A stretch of DNA of 64,000 bases from Xiphydria camelus (GCA_963678675.1 OY783197.1:1212400-1276399); one strand, 5' to 3'. Shown: positions 22,438 to 34,276, counted from the first letter of the stretch. Made by a program: numbers and translations. The notes: generated by a model from the letters alone, not told the origin.

Positions 22438-23694
22438 TAATAATATATAGAAATTATTTTTGTCGAAATAAACGAAATCGGATTGATTTGACAAAGCAGG
22501 GAAGTTAAATCGATTTAAATCTACCGACAAAACGAATTTCAATTAATGAAACGAAAAGATTTGATTATTCCAACTATATACAGTCCTACCAATCACACAA
22601 TTTTTAGTTTGAAAAAATTTAATTTTCGACCCAAAGAATTTGGTTCGAACGGCCACATTTTGTTCAGTGTAAGAAATTAAGAAAACAATGTACAGCTTCT
22701 CCGTCCTGTACGTCGTTCCACAGCGAAATTTAACAGAATGTTAAAGGTGGAGTGGGTTGATATTGCGACAGCAAAATTTCCACGAATCCACGTACACCTA
22801 GTACGCTCGAAAAGTGTAGGTATCGATGGGAAACGGCGAGAGGGGAGTGCTCATAATCCTGTTACCAATTCAATTTGTCGAAACAAACGAACCCCGACTC
22901 TTCCGCCACACCGCTGTCGCATATTTCCGGTTGATTGTTGTCGCACAACGTAGGTTCTCTCTCTGGCGTAACGACGAAGACCCGCGATAGTATCGTTCAA
23001 TTTATCTCGCACTTGCGGGAGTTCTTTCCGGCCGAACGGTTGACAAAGTATTCGCGGACTCTAATTTATTTGCACAATATCTCCTTAATTTATAATACTT
23101 TCTTCAATTTCTTTTTCGAGAATTACATTTTGTCGAAGAAATCGCGACTTTAAAAATTACTTAATTAATTTTCAAAACAGTTCGAATGACCATCGAATCG
23201 AGATATCATTTTTCGTCTGTTAAGCTGAGTCATGTATTTTTGAAACGGGGCTGATTGGAAAAAACTCATGTTTAGCGAGGAGGTAGACTTTCCCGCGTTA
23301 TGCAGCGACAGGAAAATATTCTCAGAGCGCGCGTTAATCCTTCAAAATCAATATCGTGCAATTTCGCGAAGCGTACAGGCACTGCCATTTATTTCTTAGC
23401 GCTCGGAAATTACAATTGAACGAAACGGACGCTTCGGTCGAACCAACACGGATGAAATACACGACTCGCGGAATACACGGATGAAAGTGGATACGGAGCT
23501 GCGAGGCTCGAGGCATTAATACACAATGCAATAACGCCGGTGGCGTTGCATTTTATCGCGGTGAAGAAAATTAAAACCACTTTCGTAATTTCCGTATGAG
23601 TTATAGGGGACGTGCAGCGGGGAAGATTAACGTATTTTTGCCGAGATGGTGGCAACTCGTTAATTTCTTATGTCGAGAATTGACGTTCCCATAC
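22438..23694. other. Segment with no supported gene; possible MITE at 22440-22675
   Basis: TTTTTGTCGAAATAAACGAA on the left and GAATTTGGTTCGAACGGCC then TTTTGTTCAGTG on the right hint at a CAGTG-ended element, but no good inverted pairing was found. The rest is mixed DNA with short overlapping frames only. Confidence 0.35.
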
Positions 23695-23913
23695 CCAAGC
23701 AACTCACTTTAGTCGAAATAATATCACTCATTAATGGACGTCATTTTCTTTTTGTCGAAATAACAGGAAACGTCTTTCAGAAGTGTTAAAATAATGAGGT
23801 TTTGTCGTTATTATTTTGTCATTTCTGAAAGACGCCTGATGTTACTTTGACAAAAAAAAATGAAGGCATTTAATAAGGGAAATTATTTTGAATAAAGTTT
23901 GTTGCTTGAGTAA
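23695..23913. repeat. Family K foldback element
   Basis: The left arm CAAGCAACTCACTTTAGTCG then AAATAATATCACTC pairs with the right arm ending AATAAAGTTTGTTGCTTG. Inner arms GAAACGTCTTTCAGAAGTG and CATTTCTGAAAGACGCCTG also pair. The arms are about 92 bp with a loop near 23787-23817. A partial relative lies at 35.1-35.26 kb. Confidence 0.8.
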
Positions 23914-24331
23914 ATATGTCAGGCGACGGAAACGAGTGACATCCATGTAGGAAGCAATTCGTTAAATTGACGATTTAAATCAAGAATTCGTACGTGATGA
24001 TAATCGTTCGTCATAGTAAAATTTAACGTACAGATACCCTGCCGCTGATACCTAACAAAAAATTACAGAAAATTGTAGAAAAGATTCAAGAATACCATAC
24101 AATAAGAAGTTCCAGCGTTTCTTACAATCTCTCTTTTCATTGAATATGATAAAAAACAATAAGATCGCCATAAGATCTGGATAAGTTTCTATATTATTTG
24201 GCATGAAAATGATGAGAAACGATTGATTTCAGGCTCTATAGTATTTTTGAATGATTCTTGTTGTATTCTATCGTCTTCTATTAGACATTTTTAGCAGAGT
24301 ATAGACATGTAAGACGTACGAATCTGATATG
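23914..24331. other. AT-rich spacer, nothing seen
   Basis: No open frame that lies wholly inside the interval, no recognised repeat and no RNA gene. Confidence 0.5.
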
Positions 24332-24521
24332 TGCACTGTAAAAAAATTCTTTAAAAACACTATTGCTTTTAATCAATGCGTGATTATAGAAATTAATGTA
24401 CTCCGTTGTGAAATTTACGAGGGACATTTCAGAAGGAAATATATTCATTTTCATAATCACGTGCTGGAAAAAAGCTTTACATAAAAGCATAATAAAAATA
24501 TAAATTTGTTTTATAGTATAG
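24332..24521 (+). repeat. Family C MITE-like element
   Basis: It starts GCACTGTAAAAAAATTCTTT, then AATGCGTGATTATAGAAATT, ACTCCGTTGTGAAATTTACG and TTCATTTTCATAATCACGTG, and ends TTTGTTTTATAGTATAG. The right terminus has lost the CAGTG form. Confidence 0.75.
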
Positions 24522-26320
24522 CCTACTTTGAGTTAGAGCTCAATTAATCTGTTTCCCGTAAAAACAATTACCTCGAAAAATATACGGAGCGCAGGAAAAA
24601 TGTTTATCCACGTGTCGAGGAGGCACAGCAGCAGTTATGGTAAGCCGGACTAGTCGCATATACCAACCGACGCAGCTTATTTGTATCTCATTACACGGTC
24701 TCCTCTATTTTTCCCCCATATCTATATGGCAACGTCCTCACTTACCAGCGACGCTTTTGCCCCGTTCCGTTCAAAGGGAAGGGCAAATAACCCGGCACGA
24801 ATGAGACGTCGACGAACGTAGCGCGCGTCAAACGTTTTCTCTCTTTACTCACAGAAAAACAACTAGTCACGAAGGATTAATTGCATAAAACAAACATCCG
24901 CGTGCATTCGTCTCTAGTTTCGATTCCTTAGGGCCAATGACGTTTGTTTCTCCTTTGAGATCGTACAAATATCATAAGGGCTGACCAAAAATTACGTAAA
25001 GTGACTACACGAAAAAAAAAATTTGCAGTCCTAGCAAAACTGGGTCTTGCTCAGAACTTTTTGCAGCCATGACGAAAGTTTTATCTGTGGCTGCAAAAGA
25101 TACATCCAATATAATGATGGCAAGTTTAACTGCGATCACGATGAATTTTTTTTCCAGTAAAACTCTATTGGCCCTCTTAGCAAATATGTTTACTACTGTT
25201 GGACACATCTTTGGCTGCCAGGGATAATATTTCTGTCACGATAGCAAAAAGTTTCCCAGCGAAGCCTAGCTTTGCTCACACACACACTGCGAGATAATTT
25301 CATTACGTGTACGAGATGCGATAATATAATTGATCTACTTTTGTAATTAAATCAAACACGGCGCTATCATAAATTGCAACCCCTCTGTTGCTATAACCAT
25401 GCGATAAAAGTTAATTCGACTCTATTCATGGTCTACTTAATCATAAACATGATACCAGCAACCAGGAAAAGTCAACCTTGCGATTAGGGTTGATTTTACT
25501 ACCCACTTTTCGCTCATCCCCTACGCGTATTCAACTTTAGGGGAAATACGTCGATACACATCGACACTTCGTCGCGTTGAGAAATCCCGTCCCTCTCACT
25601 ATCACCACCCCAGATATCTGTTATCACCGACTCGTTCAGGAGTGGCGAGAAAATTTCTGAGCTCGAAGCGCGACGGAGCTTTCCCTGGGAGTGAGAATCC
25701 GACGATTGTGGAAGCAACCCTCTCTCGATGCGTCTGCGGAAATACACCGCCATTAATTCCCGGGGATAGGATCATTTTCAATGCTATTATCCTAAGTATA
25801 CCGCAGTGCGGTGCAACGGATAGACGCGTCGGCGATATTTGCATTACCGGATCGCCGTGGTGCACGGGGCTTCGTCCGAGCAGATCGGGTCGGTGGGTGC
25901 AGCGGCCAGTGTGCAGCTGGTACAACTGGCGAGGCGCGATATGCTTGCTAGATTGATAATGGTAGGAGCCGTTGTATCGAACGGCTGACGGAGAGGCGGT
26001 CTGGCGAGGGTAGGGCCGGGCGCCTCTGAAATACACGGCCACTACACCTAATTGCTTGTAAATGACGGATCACGGTGTCAAGTTGCGAGGTCGAGTAACC
26101 CTCGCGCAACGGCGTTGGTACGTTTCAACTCCCCGGCGACGCTTTATCGAGTAGGTGCGCGAGTGTGTGGCTGCAGCCCCTCGGAGGATCGCCTAAAACG
26201 CCTAAGATGAAGATCAGAACGTCTTTCGAGGGCGGTTCTCTTGCGGTTCTTTTGGAACGGTGCGAGAAGTGGGTGGGTAAGATCAACCATAACCGCAAGC
26301 TTGATTTTTCCCGGTTGCTA
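24522..26320. other. 1.8-kb stretch without a recognised gene
   Basis: A possible single-copy element lies at 25008-25240 (ACACGAAAAAAAAAATTTGC, with repeated GCAGCCA/TGGCTGC steps) but no inverted ends were found. The GC-rich part 25500-26300 has a 146-codon minus frame (25602-26042) and a 104-codon plus frame over the same bases. Neither is recognisable. Confidence 0.4.
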
Positions 26321-26321
26321 A

Positions 26322-26520
26322 ACGGAAAAAAAATGAGCAACAATATTGCTAGACGAACAATGAAATATATAACTATAATTTTAGTAAACAATTATAATAA
26401 AACTTGTAGCAGACAAGCGTTGCTGTAATTTTTACCAAAATTATAGTTATCGTAACGATTCGTTGACTTTATTCCGAAATTCACCACTTACTTTTAAATG
26501 CTATGATTTATTTTTTTCCG
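26322..26520 (+). repeat. Family H foldback element, copy 2
   Basis: ACTATAATTTTAGTAAACAA and AAAACTTGTAGC on the left pair with GTTGCTGTAATTTTTACC and AAAATTATAGTTATCGTAAC on the right. The right flank TTTAAATGCTATGATTTATT matches that of the copy at 4.95-5.16 kb. Confidence 0.75.
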
Positions 26521-26600
26521 CATGGTCTTGAAATTATACCATATTTTTCATTAAAGAGAACATTTCTTTTGGCACTAAGAATTTTTTCTCTCTGTACACT
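26521..26600 (-). repeat. Family B2 end fragment, reversed
   Basis: Reading the minus strand from about 26600 gives a start with CAGAGAGAAAAAATTC, then AGTGCCAAAAGAAATG and GGTATAATTTCAAGACCATG. This equals the first 90 bases of B2 at 53.68 kb. The rest of B2 is missing. Confidence 0.6.
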
Positions 26601-27120
26601 ATTCGATGCAAAGGACCAATTATTTTGATTCTCGATCAGGAGACTAGGTAGAATCTCGTACCAAGGACCAAAAGCTCATTTCTTTTACACGTGAATGTCC
26701 TTTGGAGGGGGGCTACCGATTTTTCACGAGGGTGTCGCGTTACTACGAACCTTCTGAGGGACTTGATAGGATATATTCGCCACGCAAGTGCTACCGTGAA
26801 TTTTGTACGCGGCTGACCGTAGACGCAGTGATAAACTTTTACTACCCAAAGCGCCGCGCCGGTGACGGGCTTGCAATATGTCGCAGTTCGATACGTGGGC
26901 GCGTCATACACGACATACGAGGTATAGTCACCGACAGAATTCATTGGACGTATGTATGCGTATACGTAGCTTGAACGATTGCAGAAATAACCCATCCTCT
27001 TTTAAAACTGGATTTTTTCCCAGTAAAATTAATGTCGAGATTTTAGCTCGCAAATATCCTCAAAAATGCTACATGTGTCAAAATAAAAATTTTGAAATTA
27101 AAAAGCTTGGATATCAATGA
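26601..27120. other. Unique-looking segment, no gene
   Basis: Overlapping frames of 119 codons (minus) and 90 codons (plus) at 26636-26995 cover the same bases and are not recognisable. The right end is AT-rich. Confidence 0.45.
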
Positions 27121-27341
27121 ACACTGAGAAAAATAATTAGGATAAAATGAGAAAACGCATTTATTCAAACAAGTTTAGTTATTCTAACCGAAATACTGGT
27201 CAACTGAATGAAATATTTAGTTATTCTAATGAAAAAGTGGTTAATTTAACCGAATAGGTGGAGGATCCATATTTCACCAAACAGTTCGGTCATCGCCCCC
27301 AGGACTTTAGTTAAATTGACCAAGTTATTTTCCTCGGTAAA
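27121..27341 (+). repeat. Family B1 MITE-like element
   Basis: It starts ACACTGAGAAAAATAATTAG and ends AAGTTATTTTCCTCGGTA. Inner repeated steps TTTAGTTATTCTAACCGAAA, ACTGGTCAACTGAATGAAAT and AGGTGGAGGATCCATATTTC are family hallmarks. The repeated GTTATTCTAA units give it an internal short-period structure. Confidence 0.8.
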
Positions 27342-29184
27342 GGTAAACACTTATTTTTTAAAATTGTTAACACGCGTATTACGATTTTACATGAAAACGT
27401 ATCCCTACGGTTTAAAACTCGACGAAAGGATCGATGGGATCGACCGACGCGATAAAGAGATCAAGACCTCCCTGCATCTCCTCCCCCAATTCCCAAGTTC
27501 GTATCCGAATTTCGAGATTATTCGATCTCGCTATCCCTCCCTGCGAATCGAATCCATCTATCAAGCCGAGTCGACATGATTGGTGCTCAGGGCAGGTTTG
27601 TAGCCCGGCTTAAAACAAGATGCCTTGATTGAATAGCGGTTGATATACGGGTATCGATGGCATAAAAAGGCCGTGGATACTTGGGGCAACGTGGTGGAAA
27701 AAGCGGAAAGACAAATAGCCCTTAACGAGCGACGAGTATAGCGCGCGCTAAAATCAAGAGTTATTGTAGTTCATTAGTTTATTTGTCCCGATATATAGCG
27801 TGGAATTCGCAGAGTTTGACCAATTCGGCGTGCCCCGTATGAAAGCATTGGAAAAGTGGAGTTGAATGATTTTTGATAGGAATTTACGTGAGACTGTACT
27901 TCAATTAATTCTAATCGATATGAGAAACTATTCGTAAAACGTTCTACGACAAGACGAATGTTAATTCTGATGAAACAAATTCTCTCATATTTTCCTGATA
28001 CCAAAAATTTCTCTGAAAAAAACCTTCAAGACTAGGACTCAGGAAATTCAAATATTTCCTCGACCGGGAAGGTTTTATCAAAAGCATAAATTCGTCTCGA
28101 TCAAATTTTTTAAATTTTAAATTACGAATTTTCCCTGGCGAACATTTAACTTCATGACATTTCCAGGTTTTCACAGACAATGGCCAATGCCTACAAGTGA
28201 ATGGCGACGTTTTTTCTTTTTTGGAAAATTAATTAACGAAAATACGTGCTACCGTCATTTCACCTCTACGCTTGTTTCAAATACTATTTAACTTCAATCA
28301 TCTAAAAGACTCGAAAAAGACTTACATGATCTTCACGACATTCAGACAAACTAAAATAATTGATCGGCTTAAAATTTACATTACTTTTGTCGTATGAATT
28401 TAGAAAAATAATTGTTCTTACAAAAAAAAACTGTCAAATTTACATTATAATGTGATTCAAATTAATCGTTACATAAATCGTAGCAACTTATTTACGGAAA
28501 ACTGTGCATGTGAAATATTGAGTAAATTTTTTGCATTTTTATTTGCATCAGTTTGAAATCATTTAACGGCATGAATATATGCTTGCTTAATGATAACATA
28601 AAACGCACAATATTTTAATGCTGAACTAATACTACCAAAAATTGCTAAACAATTTAATAAATTTAATAAAACATTCATAGATAATCATTCGCCTTTCTAA
28701 CGTTAATATCGTAAATACGAGCCCTCTCTCTCGGCTTATGTTTCGCGCTTCAGTTGCACCCCTATTAAACAACAACCGAACGCTTAGCGCAACGCAGTGC
28801 ATCGCGACGATATCCTCTCGGGACGAAATGCGTATCGCGTTTCTAACGCGCGGTCGTTCATTATTCCTTTGTTCCGCGGGGACCGTGCACTCCATCGTGT
28901 CCTCTCGCAGCGTGATGCGGCGCACACGTCATTGTCCGGCGGGTGTTCCGCGGTTGGTAATTGTCATTTGATCCCGCTAACCCGTGTGTTGCATAGCGAT
29001 TCTCACCCTTCCCCGAGACATCCATCATTTAGACAATTACCTCGGACTTACGTTGCGCGACGTGCGACATATCCGTAATCCTGACGAGGCTTACGTCGGG
29101 ATCATCATGGTAATTAGTTGCATACTTGACAAAAAATGCATTGCGAAGATTGCTGCACGTCGCACGGCTGAGATTGTTGCCGAG
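27342..29184. other. 1.8-kb stretch without recognised repeats or genes
   Basis: The region is AT-rich at 27760-28680. It is GC-richer at 28690-29100, where overlapping frames of 77-97 codons occur on both strands. No domain was recognised. Confidence 0.4.
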
Positions 29185-29411
29185 AAAACTAACTTGGTCA
29201 ATCTAACCAAAATCCTGGATACGATGACTGAAATATTTAGTGAAATACGGATCCTCCCTCTGTTTTGTTAAACCAACTACTTTTTGGTTAGAACAACTCG
29301 ATGTTTCTCGTTGGAATAACTAGATATCTCGTCAGTATTCTAATTAGAATAATTAAACGCATTTAGCTAGATGCATTTTTATTATTGTAACCTAATTATC
29401 TTTCTCAATGG
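29185..29411 (-). repeat. Family B1 element, reverse orientation
   Basis: It ends CCTAATTATCTTTCTCAATG (inverted family start). Inside are ATACGGATCCTCCCTCTGTT, CTACTTTTTGGTTAGAACAA and AAACGCATTTAGCTAGATGC, all shared with the copies at 27.1, 49.95 and 51.1 kb. Confidence 0.75.
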
Positions 29412-29439
29412 ATAAGTAAGTAAATTTTTAAATAGAATT

Positions 29440-30120
29440 TATGTAAAATAGCCTATAGCATCCTCGAATGGATGGATTTCAATATGAAGGCGTTCGATAT
29501 TAACGTTGATTAATTCATGAATATCTACGATAACCGTTGATTAAAGAGAATAAATTACACGACGAAGAAACGGTATCGTAAATCGTCGTGCAGGACGTCG
29601 AATTTGAACGATCCTCCATAACGTTACCCCTTCAAGGAAGATCCTGCAGAGTATCGACCTATCGCGAAGCGGTCTCCGTACGTAAATCACGGGTCGGGCA
29701 TTGACGGCCACTGATTAGGTGATTTAGATCGCCATTTAGATTGGCAAGTCCTACCGTACGTAATTAGGATTGCATTGGTCGCCTATGAAGGATAATGACG
29801 GTATCGAGGGTTAAACCGCGGAATCGTGCCCCATCGAGTGTTTCCCTACAACAATGGTAATTCCATATGGTTCGCATCTGAACCAGATGCGTAATTGACG
29901 TGGTAATTGAATGGAGAAACAAATGAAAATCGTCCGCTTTAAGCTCGCATTTCCAGTATGTCTGCAACGAGCAGTATCAATATTACATCGTTTATTGCAT
30001 CGTTGAGACAATTATCTATCAAATTAATTCTGGATTTCTAATTAGGATTCTTTAATTAATGAATAAGTTGTCTATCTTCATCCGACCTTGATAACAAATT
30101 TTATCTATTCCTTATATTCT
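29440..30120. promoter_or_regulatory. Candidate regulatory segment (weak)
   Basis: Repeat-free DNA with a run of homeodomain-type cores: GTTGATTAATTCATGA, GTACGTAATTAGGATTG, GCGTAATTGACGTGGTAATT and TTTCTAATTAGGATTC. It also contains the E-box palindrome CGCATCTG-AAC-CAGATGCG (29873-29891). The density looks higher than in neighbouring segments but was not counted statistically, and such motifs arise easily in AT-rich DNA. Confidence 0.2.
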
Positions 30121-30654
30121 CGTGCAATTTCATCTTTTTTTATTCGATTCGATTAATAGAATGAATCAAATATCGATGAGAAAAAAATGTTTTCACTCTT
30201 GTGTCAATTAATCGTAAAAGATGAATTAGTATTCATATGTCATATGCATTTAGAGAAATTACACGACCTTAATTGGAGTTGATACGAGGACTCAACTGGA
30301 CCATGGTTGATTAATTAGAAGACACGTGACTCGAGATGACAACGGATGATCTTATCAGAAATGGAGTGTCTTTGTGGGGAGAAAGGGAGCGCTAGAAACG
30401 TCCGGAATCAGCAACCGGAAAGTGGTGCGATATGTATGCATCGGTACGTGTGTTTTACAACCCCTAAGCATATTCACACCCCGCGTTGGATGCAACTGGC
30501 CATAAACCGGGGCAGTTTCGTCTGCTTATAAAAGTAAAATTCCCTTCATTCATATGACGGGGTTTTCTGCTTGAATTCTTGCAAATTGTGTACGAGTCGT
30601 AATCAAATACGTTGGTAATTGAATGGAAATCGAATGGTACCATCAATATTTTCA
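30121..30654. other. Unique-looking segment, no gene
   Basis: ATTCGATTCGATTAATAGAA and ATCGATGAGAAAAAAATG (30140-30190) resemble a family B3 end fragment. The rest holds only a 61-codon plus frame and a 60-codon minus frame, which overlap. Confidence 0.4.
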
Positions 30655-30832
30655 GGCAAGTTTTAATATGTCATTAAAGAATTATATACTCCGTTATGAA
30701 ATTTAGAAGGGCAATTTCATAAGGAAATAAATTAATTTTCTTCATTACGGGGTATGTCAATTTTCATAATCGCGTATTGGAAAAAAGAGCTTTGCGTAAA
30801 GATATATTAAAATTATAATTTGTTTACAGCGA
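30655..30832 (+). repeat. Family C MITE-like element with internal duplication
   Basis: TATACTCCGTTATGAAATTT, GGCAATTTCATAAGGAAATA and TTTTCATAATCGCGTATTGG are family hallmarks. AATTTTCTTCATTACGGGGT followed by CAATTTTCATAATCGCG looks like a partial duplication of the right arm. The left terminus is decayed. Confidence 0.7.
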
Positions 30833-31448
30833 AGGGTATAATTTCGCAAATTTCAGGTACACTCGCTTATCATCGTGTCTAAAAATGAAGGAAATATTTA
30901 ACAAATGCCGTCTCGGCATTATTTCCCCTATCCCCGGAATGTCAACACCAACGAAAGGGACATCCTCGCGCGTGATTCGCGAGCTATGCCAAGTGCAGGC
31001 ATATGGGGACCGGACTGCCCCTCCTCGACGAGGGTCGAGATGAAACGGCGCGAAGATCGCGTCTAAAATACTCGTCCCTCTCGTAAACTGCAGGATCGAA
31101 ACGCGACGCCCCTGAAATACCTCCACCGGGGGTGCCGAGTAATTTTTCGCCGCTTCGCCCCGAGCGGCGTTCATCGGGGGATTCGGTGTAACGCGAAGGA
31201 GACAGAGGGTGGTACGTATACACGAGGTACGAGCGAGTTTCGAGCAAATTTCGCGCAGCCAGCAGCTTTCCGAGTCGAGAGCGGTAAATTCGAGTCGGGC
31301 ATAGTTTACGACGCGCCGCTGGAACTATCGGATATCCGCGCGTGTACAGCGTCGACTCGCCGCGTTTCAGCGGAAATCTTGTGACGCCTCGGGAGAGACT
31401 TTGCTCGACTCGAGTGGCGTCGCGTCGCTCTCGGTTACGACTGACCAT
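30833..31448. other. GC-rich segment, no supported gene
   Basis: Two minus-strand frames (116 and 154 codons, 30824-31448) overlap in different frames. They are rich in Arg, Ser and Gly, as expected from composition. No motif was recognised. Confidence 0.4.
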
Positions 31449-31657
31449 CCCCAGGCGGAAAAGTTCAATATAATATTTTCTATATATAATTCATATATGG
31501 GTCATGTTTGTTTTTTTATATTAACCATATACAGACAGCATGTGGATTATACAAACATTGAAAAATCTATAGATATATAGTCCTTGTGTGTGATTAATAT
31601 AGAAATCATATATAATCCATATATGACCAAATCCACATATGGACTATATACTGTCCT
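31449..31657 (+). repeat. Family A element, truncated by mariner
   Basis: It starts CCCCAGGCGGAAAAGTTC and runs through ATATTAACCATATACAGACA and ATGACCAAATCCACATATGG to ACTATATACTGTCC. The expected right terminus (AGAACTTTTCCGCCTGGG) is not found before or after the mariner element. It was therefore lost during or after the mariner insertion. Confidence 0.75.
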
Positions 31658-32147
31658 ATTGTATCGATTAGTTATTTAGTTTCGTTTTTATCTCAATTGT
31701 AAAAAATGGAAGAATAAGACGCGGATTTCAGAGATATTTTATTGTATTATTTTCGAAAAGGCAAGAACGCATTGCAAGCACACGAGAAGTTATATATATG
31801 TGCCGTATATGGGAATGAAGTCTTGAAAGAAAGACAGTATCAAGATTGATTTGCCAGATTTCGTTCTGATGATTTTTCACTGAAAAATGTGTAACGATCT
31901 GGTCGTTTAGTTGAAGCTGATGAGACCCATATCAAGGCTATTATCGACTCAGATCGTCATGGCACAACACGTGAGATTGCAGAGAAGCCCAATGTATCGC
32001 ATACATGCATTCAAAAAAAAATTAAAACAGCTTGGCTATGTCAAGAAACTCGATTTATGGGTCCCTCGTCAGCTTAAGGAAATTCATTTGACGCAACGCA
32101 TTTTTAAATTGGGATAAAAACGAAACTAAATAACTAATCGATACAAT
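31657..32147 (+). mobile_element. Internally deleted mariner element
   Basis: Terminal inverted repeats at 31659-31700 (TTGTATCGATTAGTTATTTA and then GTTTCGTTTTTATCTCAATT) and 32107-32146 match except at one or two positions. TA stands at 31657-31658 as expected of the mariner target, but no TA follows the right end. The element is about 490 bp against roughly 1.3 kb for full-length mariners. It keeps only a broken N-terminal transposase segment and so cannot encode its own transposition. Confidence 0.85.
31706..32117 (+). pseudogene. Broken mariner transposase, N-terminal DNA-binding part only
   Basis: From ATG at 31706 the conceptual reading gives mariner-like segments LLYYFRKGKNALQAHEKL, RSGRLVEADETHIKAIID and GTTREIAEKPNVSHTCIQ. 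These are the paired helix-turn-helix DNA-binding region of the Tc1/mariner superfamily. In-frame stops occur at 31715, in the block after KERQYQD, and before RSGR. A shift in the A run near 32015 moves the reading to GYVKKLDLWVPRQLKEIH and LTQRIF. The linker and the DD(D/E) catalytic domain are absent, because the coding trace runs straight into the right inverted repeat. I judge it mariner from remembered family motifs. Confidence 0.85.
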
Positions 32148-32828
32148 TTTTTTTACTAAATTAAAGGTGAAAGTCCAAGCAACAAGAAAACAATATAGGT
32201 TAGGTGCATTGAACACGTTGACAAAACAAAAGAATGTGCTAATTTTGAGAAAATCGGCAATCAATTGCCAACCCAGTAAAATATCTTTTATCTTTCAAGA
32301 GGAAGTGTCCTTCGTCCGCGGATTCGAGGACGGTCGAAGGTATGAGCTGCGCACGCACGACTTCCGGTTTCTTTCGCCGCGTATCCACGACGCCTTAATC
32401 CGTATTATCCCGCAATTTACGATGCCAGCGATACCTCGAAGTACATGTAGCTTATAGGAATAGTCGCTCGTAATGTTAAGGCGCAAATAATTAACACGGA
32501 ACTCCGCCGCGGCCGCCGCCGCCGCCAATCCGGACAATTATGTTTGCACGGGGCATAAAAGTTTGCTATGATTTAACTTTTCCCATTAGAGCGTCGGGCT
32601 ATGGCCAATGAGCGTAAAGTAAACAACAGTCGGGCAATCAGTTTTATTGTTCCGACGGCACGAAGTTTTCTCCGCGCCCCCGTCTCGCCCTTCCGCGCGT
32701 GAATTATCGGGTCCTCCCCGTATACATATACGTATACGTATACGATTTCTGAAACTCGGTCGATCCATCCTCCGTCTCCTCCTTCGAACTTCCGTGCCGC
32801 AGCGGTATCCGCGCGGAATATAATGTAC
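32148..32828. other. Unique-looking segment, no supported gene
   Basis: It includes a short GCCGCCGCC run near 32510 and a TATACG run near 32722. A 96-codon plus frame and an 80-codon minus frame overlap at 32167-32537 and are not recognisable. Confidence 0.4.
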
Positions 32829-33000
32829 GATATAAAAATAATTTACATTACATTTAATAAAATTTTATGTAAAGCTTTTATTCAATAAGTGATTATTATC
32901 ACTTACAAATTAATATACTCCGTTGTGAAATTTGTAAGAGCAATTTCACAAGGAAATACATTAATTTTCATAATCACGTATTGGAAAAAAGCTTAAGCTT
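32829..33000 (+). repeat. Family C MITE-like element
   Basis: ATGTAAAGCTTTTATTCAAT, AATATACTCCGTTGTGAAAT and TTAATTTTCATAATCACGTA match the family. The right end stops at GGAAAAAAGCTTAAGCTT, just before a half-copy of the 126-bp module. Confidence 0.75.
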
Positions 33001-33007
33001 AATATAA

Positions 33008-33075
33008 TTTCTACTCAGTTTCGAGATAATCGCGTTCGAAGTTAAACCGAAACTGTAACGTCTGTTTCACTTTTA
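33008..33075 (+). repeat. Half-copy of the 126-bp module with its downstream flank
   Basis: TTTCGAGATAATCGCGTTCG then AAGTTAAACCGAAACTG matches the end of the 57.1-57.6 kb array (CGAGATAATCGCGCTCGAAA, TTAAACAGAAACTGAG). Only the right end and flank are present. Confidence 0.65.
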
Positions 33076-34276
33076 CCTTCGAGAGACTTTAGGAATAGAA
33101 ATTATGGTTTGTACCTTGAATAAGGAAAATGCATAGCATTATCTTCAATACATTCATATCTTGCATCGATAACTTATTAAAATTCGTCGAAATACAAGAA
33201 AAAAAAACAGACGGTTAACCGTAATTACGCCGAAATTGAAAGCCTCTTCGACTTCATTTAAGGAGAAGTTTAAAAGAGACTCGTTGCATTAGGTACTCCT
33301 CCCTCCCTGCTACATATACGAATCCAAACGAGTGAGCATATATAATACATAGGTACTTCCTTACTCCGCGAAATTCATCCAAGAATGACGGAGCGCGCGC
33401 GTGCGTTTAAAGTCGTCGCGCCCATTAATCGAGCCGATAACTCGAGTTGGCAATTTCCGGGATCGGGGTGGCTATGCGAGTAGTCGAACTTTCGCGAGTG
33501 ATAAATCGGTGCCGCGTCCACTGCCAATCTTCGAGATAGATACGAGTTAGAGAAATTTAATCCGGCCGCGCGTAAAGACATCGACGCGACTCGTAAATCA
33601 CCAAAATTGCCCGCCGGGGGGAAGGGGGTGGTGCGGTCGTAGTGCGTTCAAACAGAACGCGCGAGCCCACTTCTTCCCGGAGAAGTCAAACAGAAAGAAT
33701 TATATGCGGAGCGCGGGAAGACGTATGCTCCGATGGCAGGTCGAGGATGGATCCTCCCCAGCTACCCTTGCCGGCGATCCTCCTTGTTTGCGAGATATCC
33801 CGGGCTATTTATTGTTACGTCAAGCATCCGGCGCAAAAAAAAAGTATTTTTGCGAGAATTTCACCGAGAGCGCGCACCGCCCCCCGGGCACCCCGCCCGC
33901 TACCAAACTCTTGCGTAATTCCATTATCGACGAGAGGACGCCCCGCGCGATAACCGAACGCTTCCGAGCTAAAGGAACGCCACCCCTCACGCGGCGTTAT
34001 ATTCCTTCCGCGCGCGAAAGTCGGGCGTCGAATCGAACCGTATATATAGGTATAGAGCGGTGCGGTACGGTATTCCGCTGGAACCGGAGCGCGCGACTGT
34101 GCTCCTCGTAAATATAGCGTCGCTTCGACGTGAAATACTTCCTTCCCCGGCGCGTATCGTACGGCTAAGTGCCGGGTAAGAAGCAAAAGTTGGTGTACCG
34201 CACGCGAGCGTTGGTACCGTCGTGGTTTATTATACGTATGTACGTTGCAACTGGGTATTGGGAGGTGCGAAGCGTC
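33076..34276. other. GC-rich segment, no supported gene
   Basis: A strongly GC-rich block (33560-34230) carries open frames on both strands: 191 codons minus at 33815-34390, and 135 and 103 codons plus. They overlap and are composition-driven, and none resembles a known protein. A CpG-rich promoter or untranslated exon cannot be excluded. Confidence 0.4.

Noticed and set aside
25008..25240. Possible MITE with GCAGCCA/TGGCTGC steps
   Set aside because: No terminal inverted repeat and no second copy in the window. Kept only as a remark.
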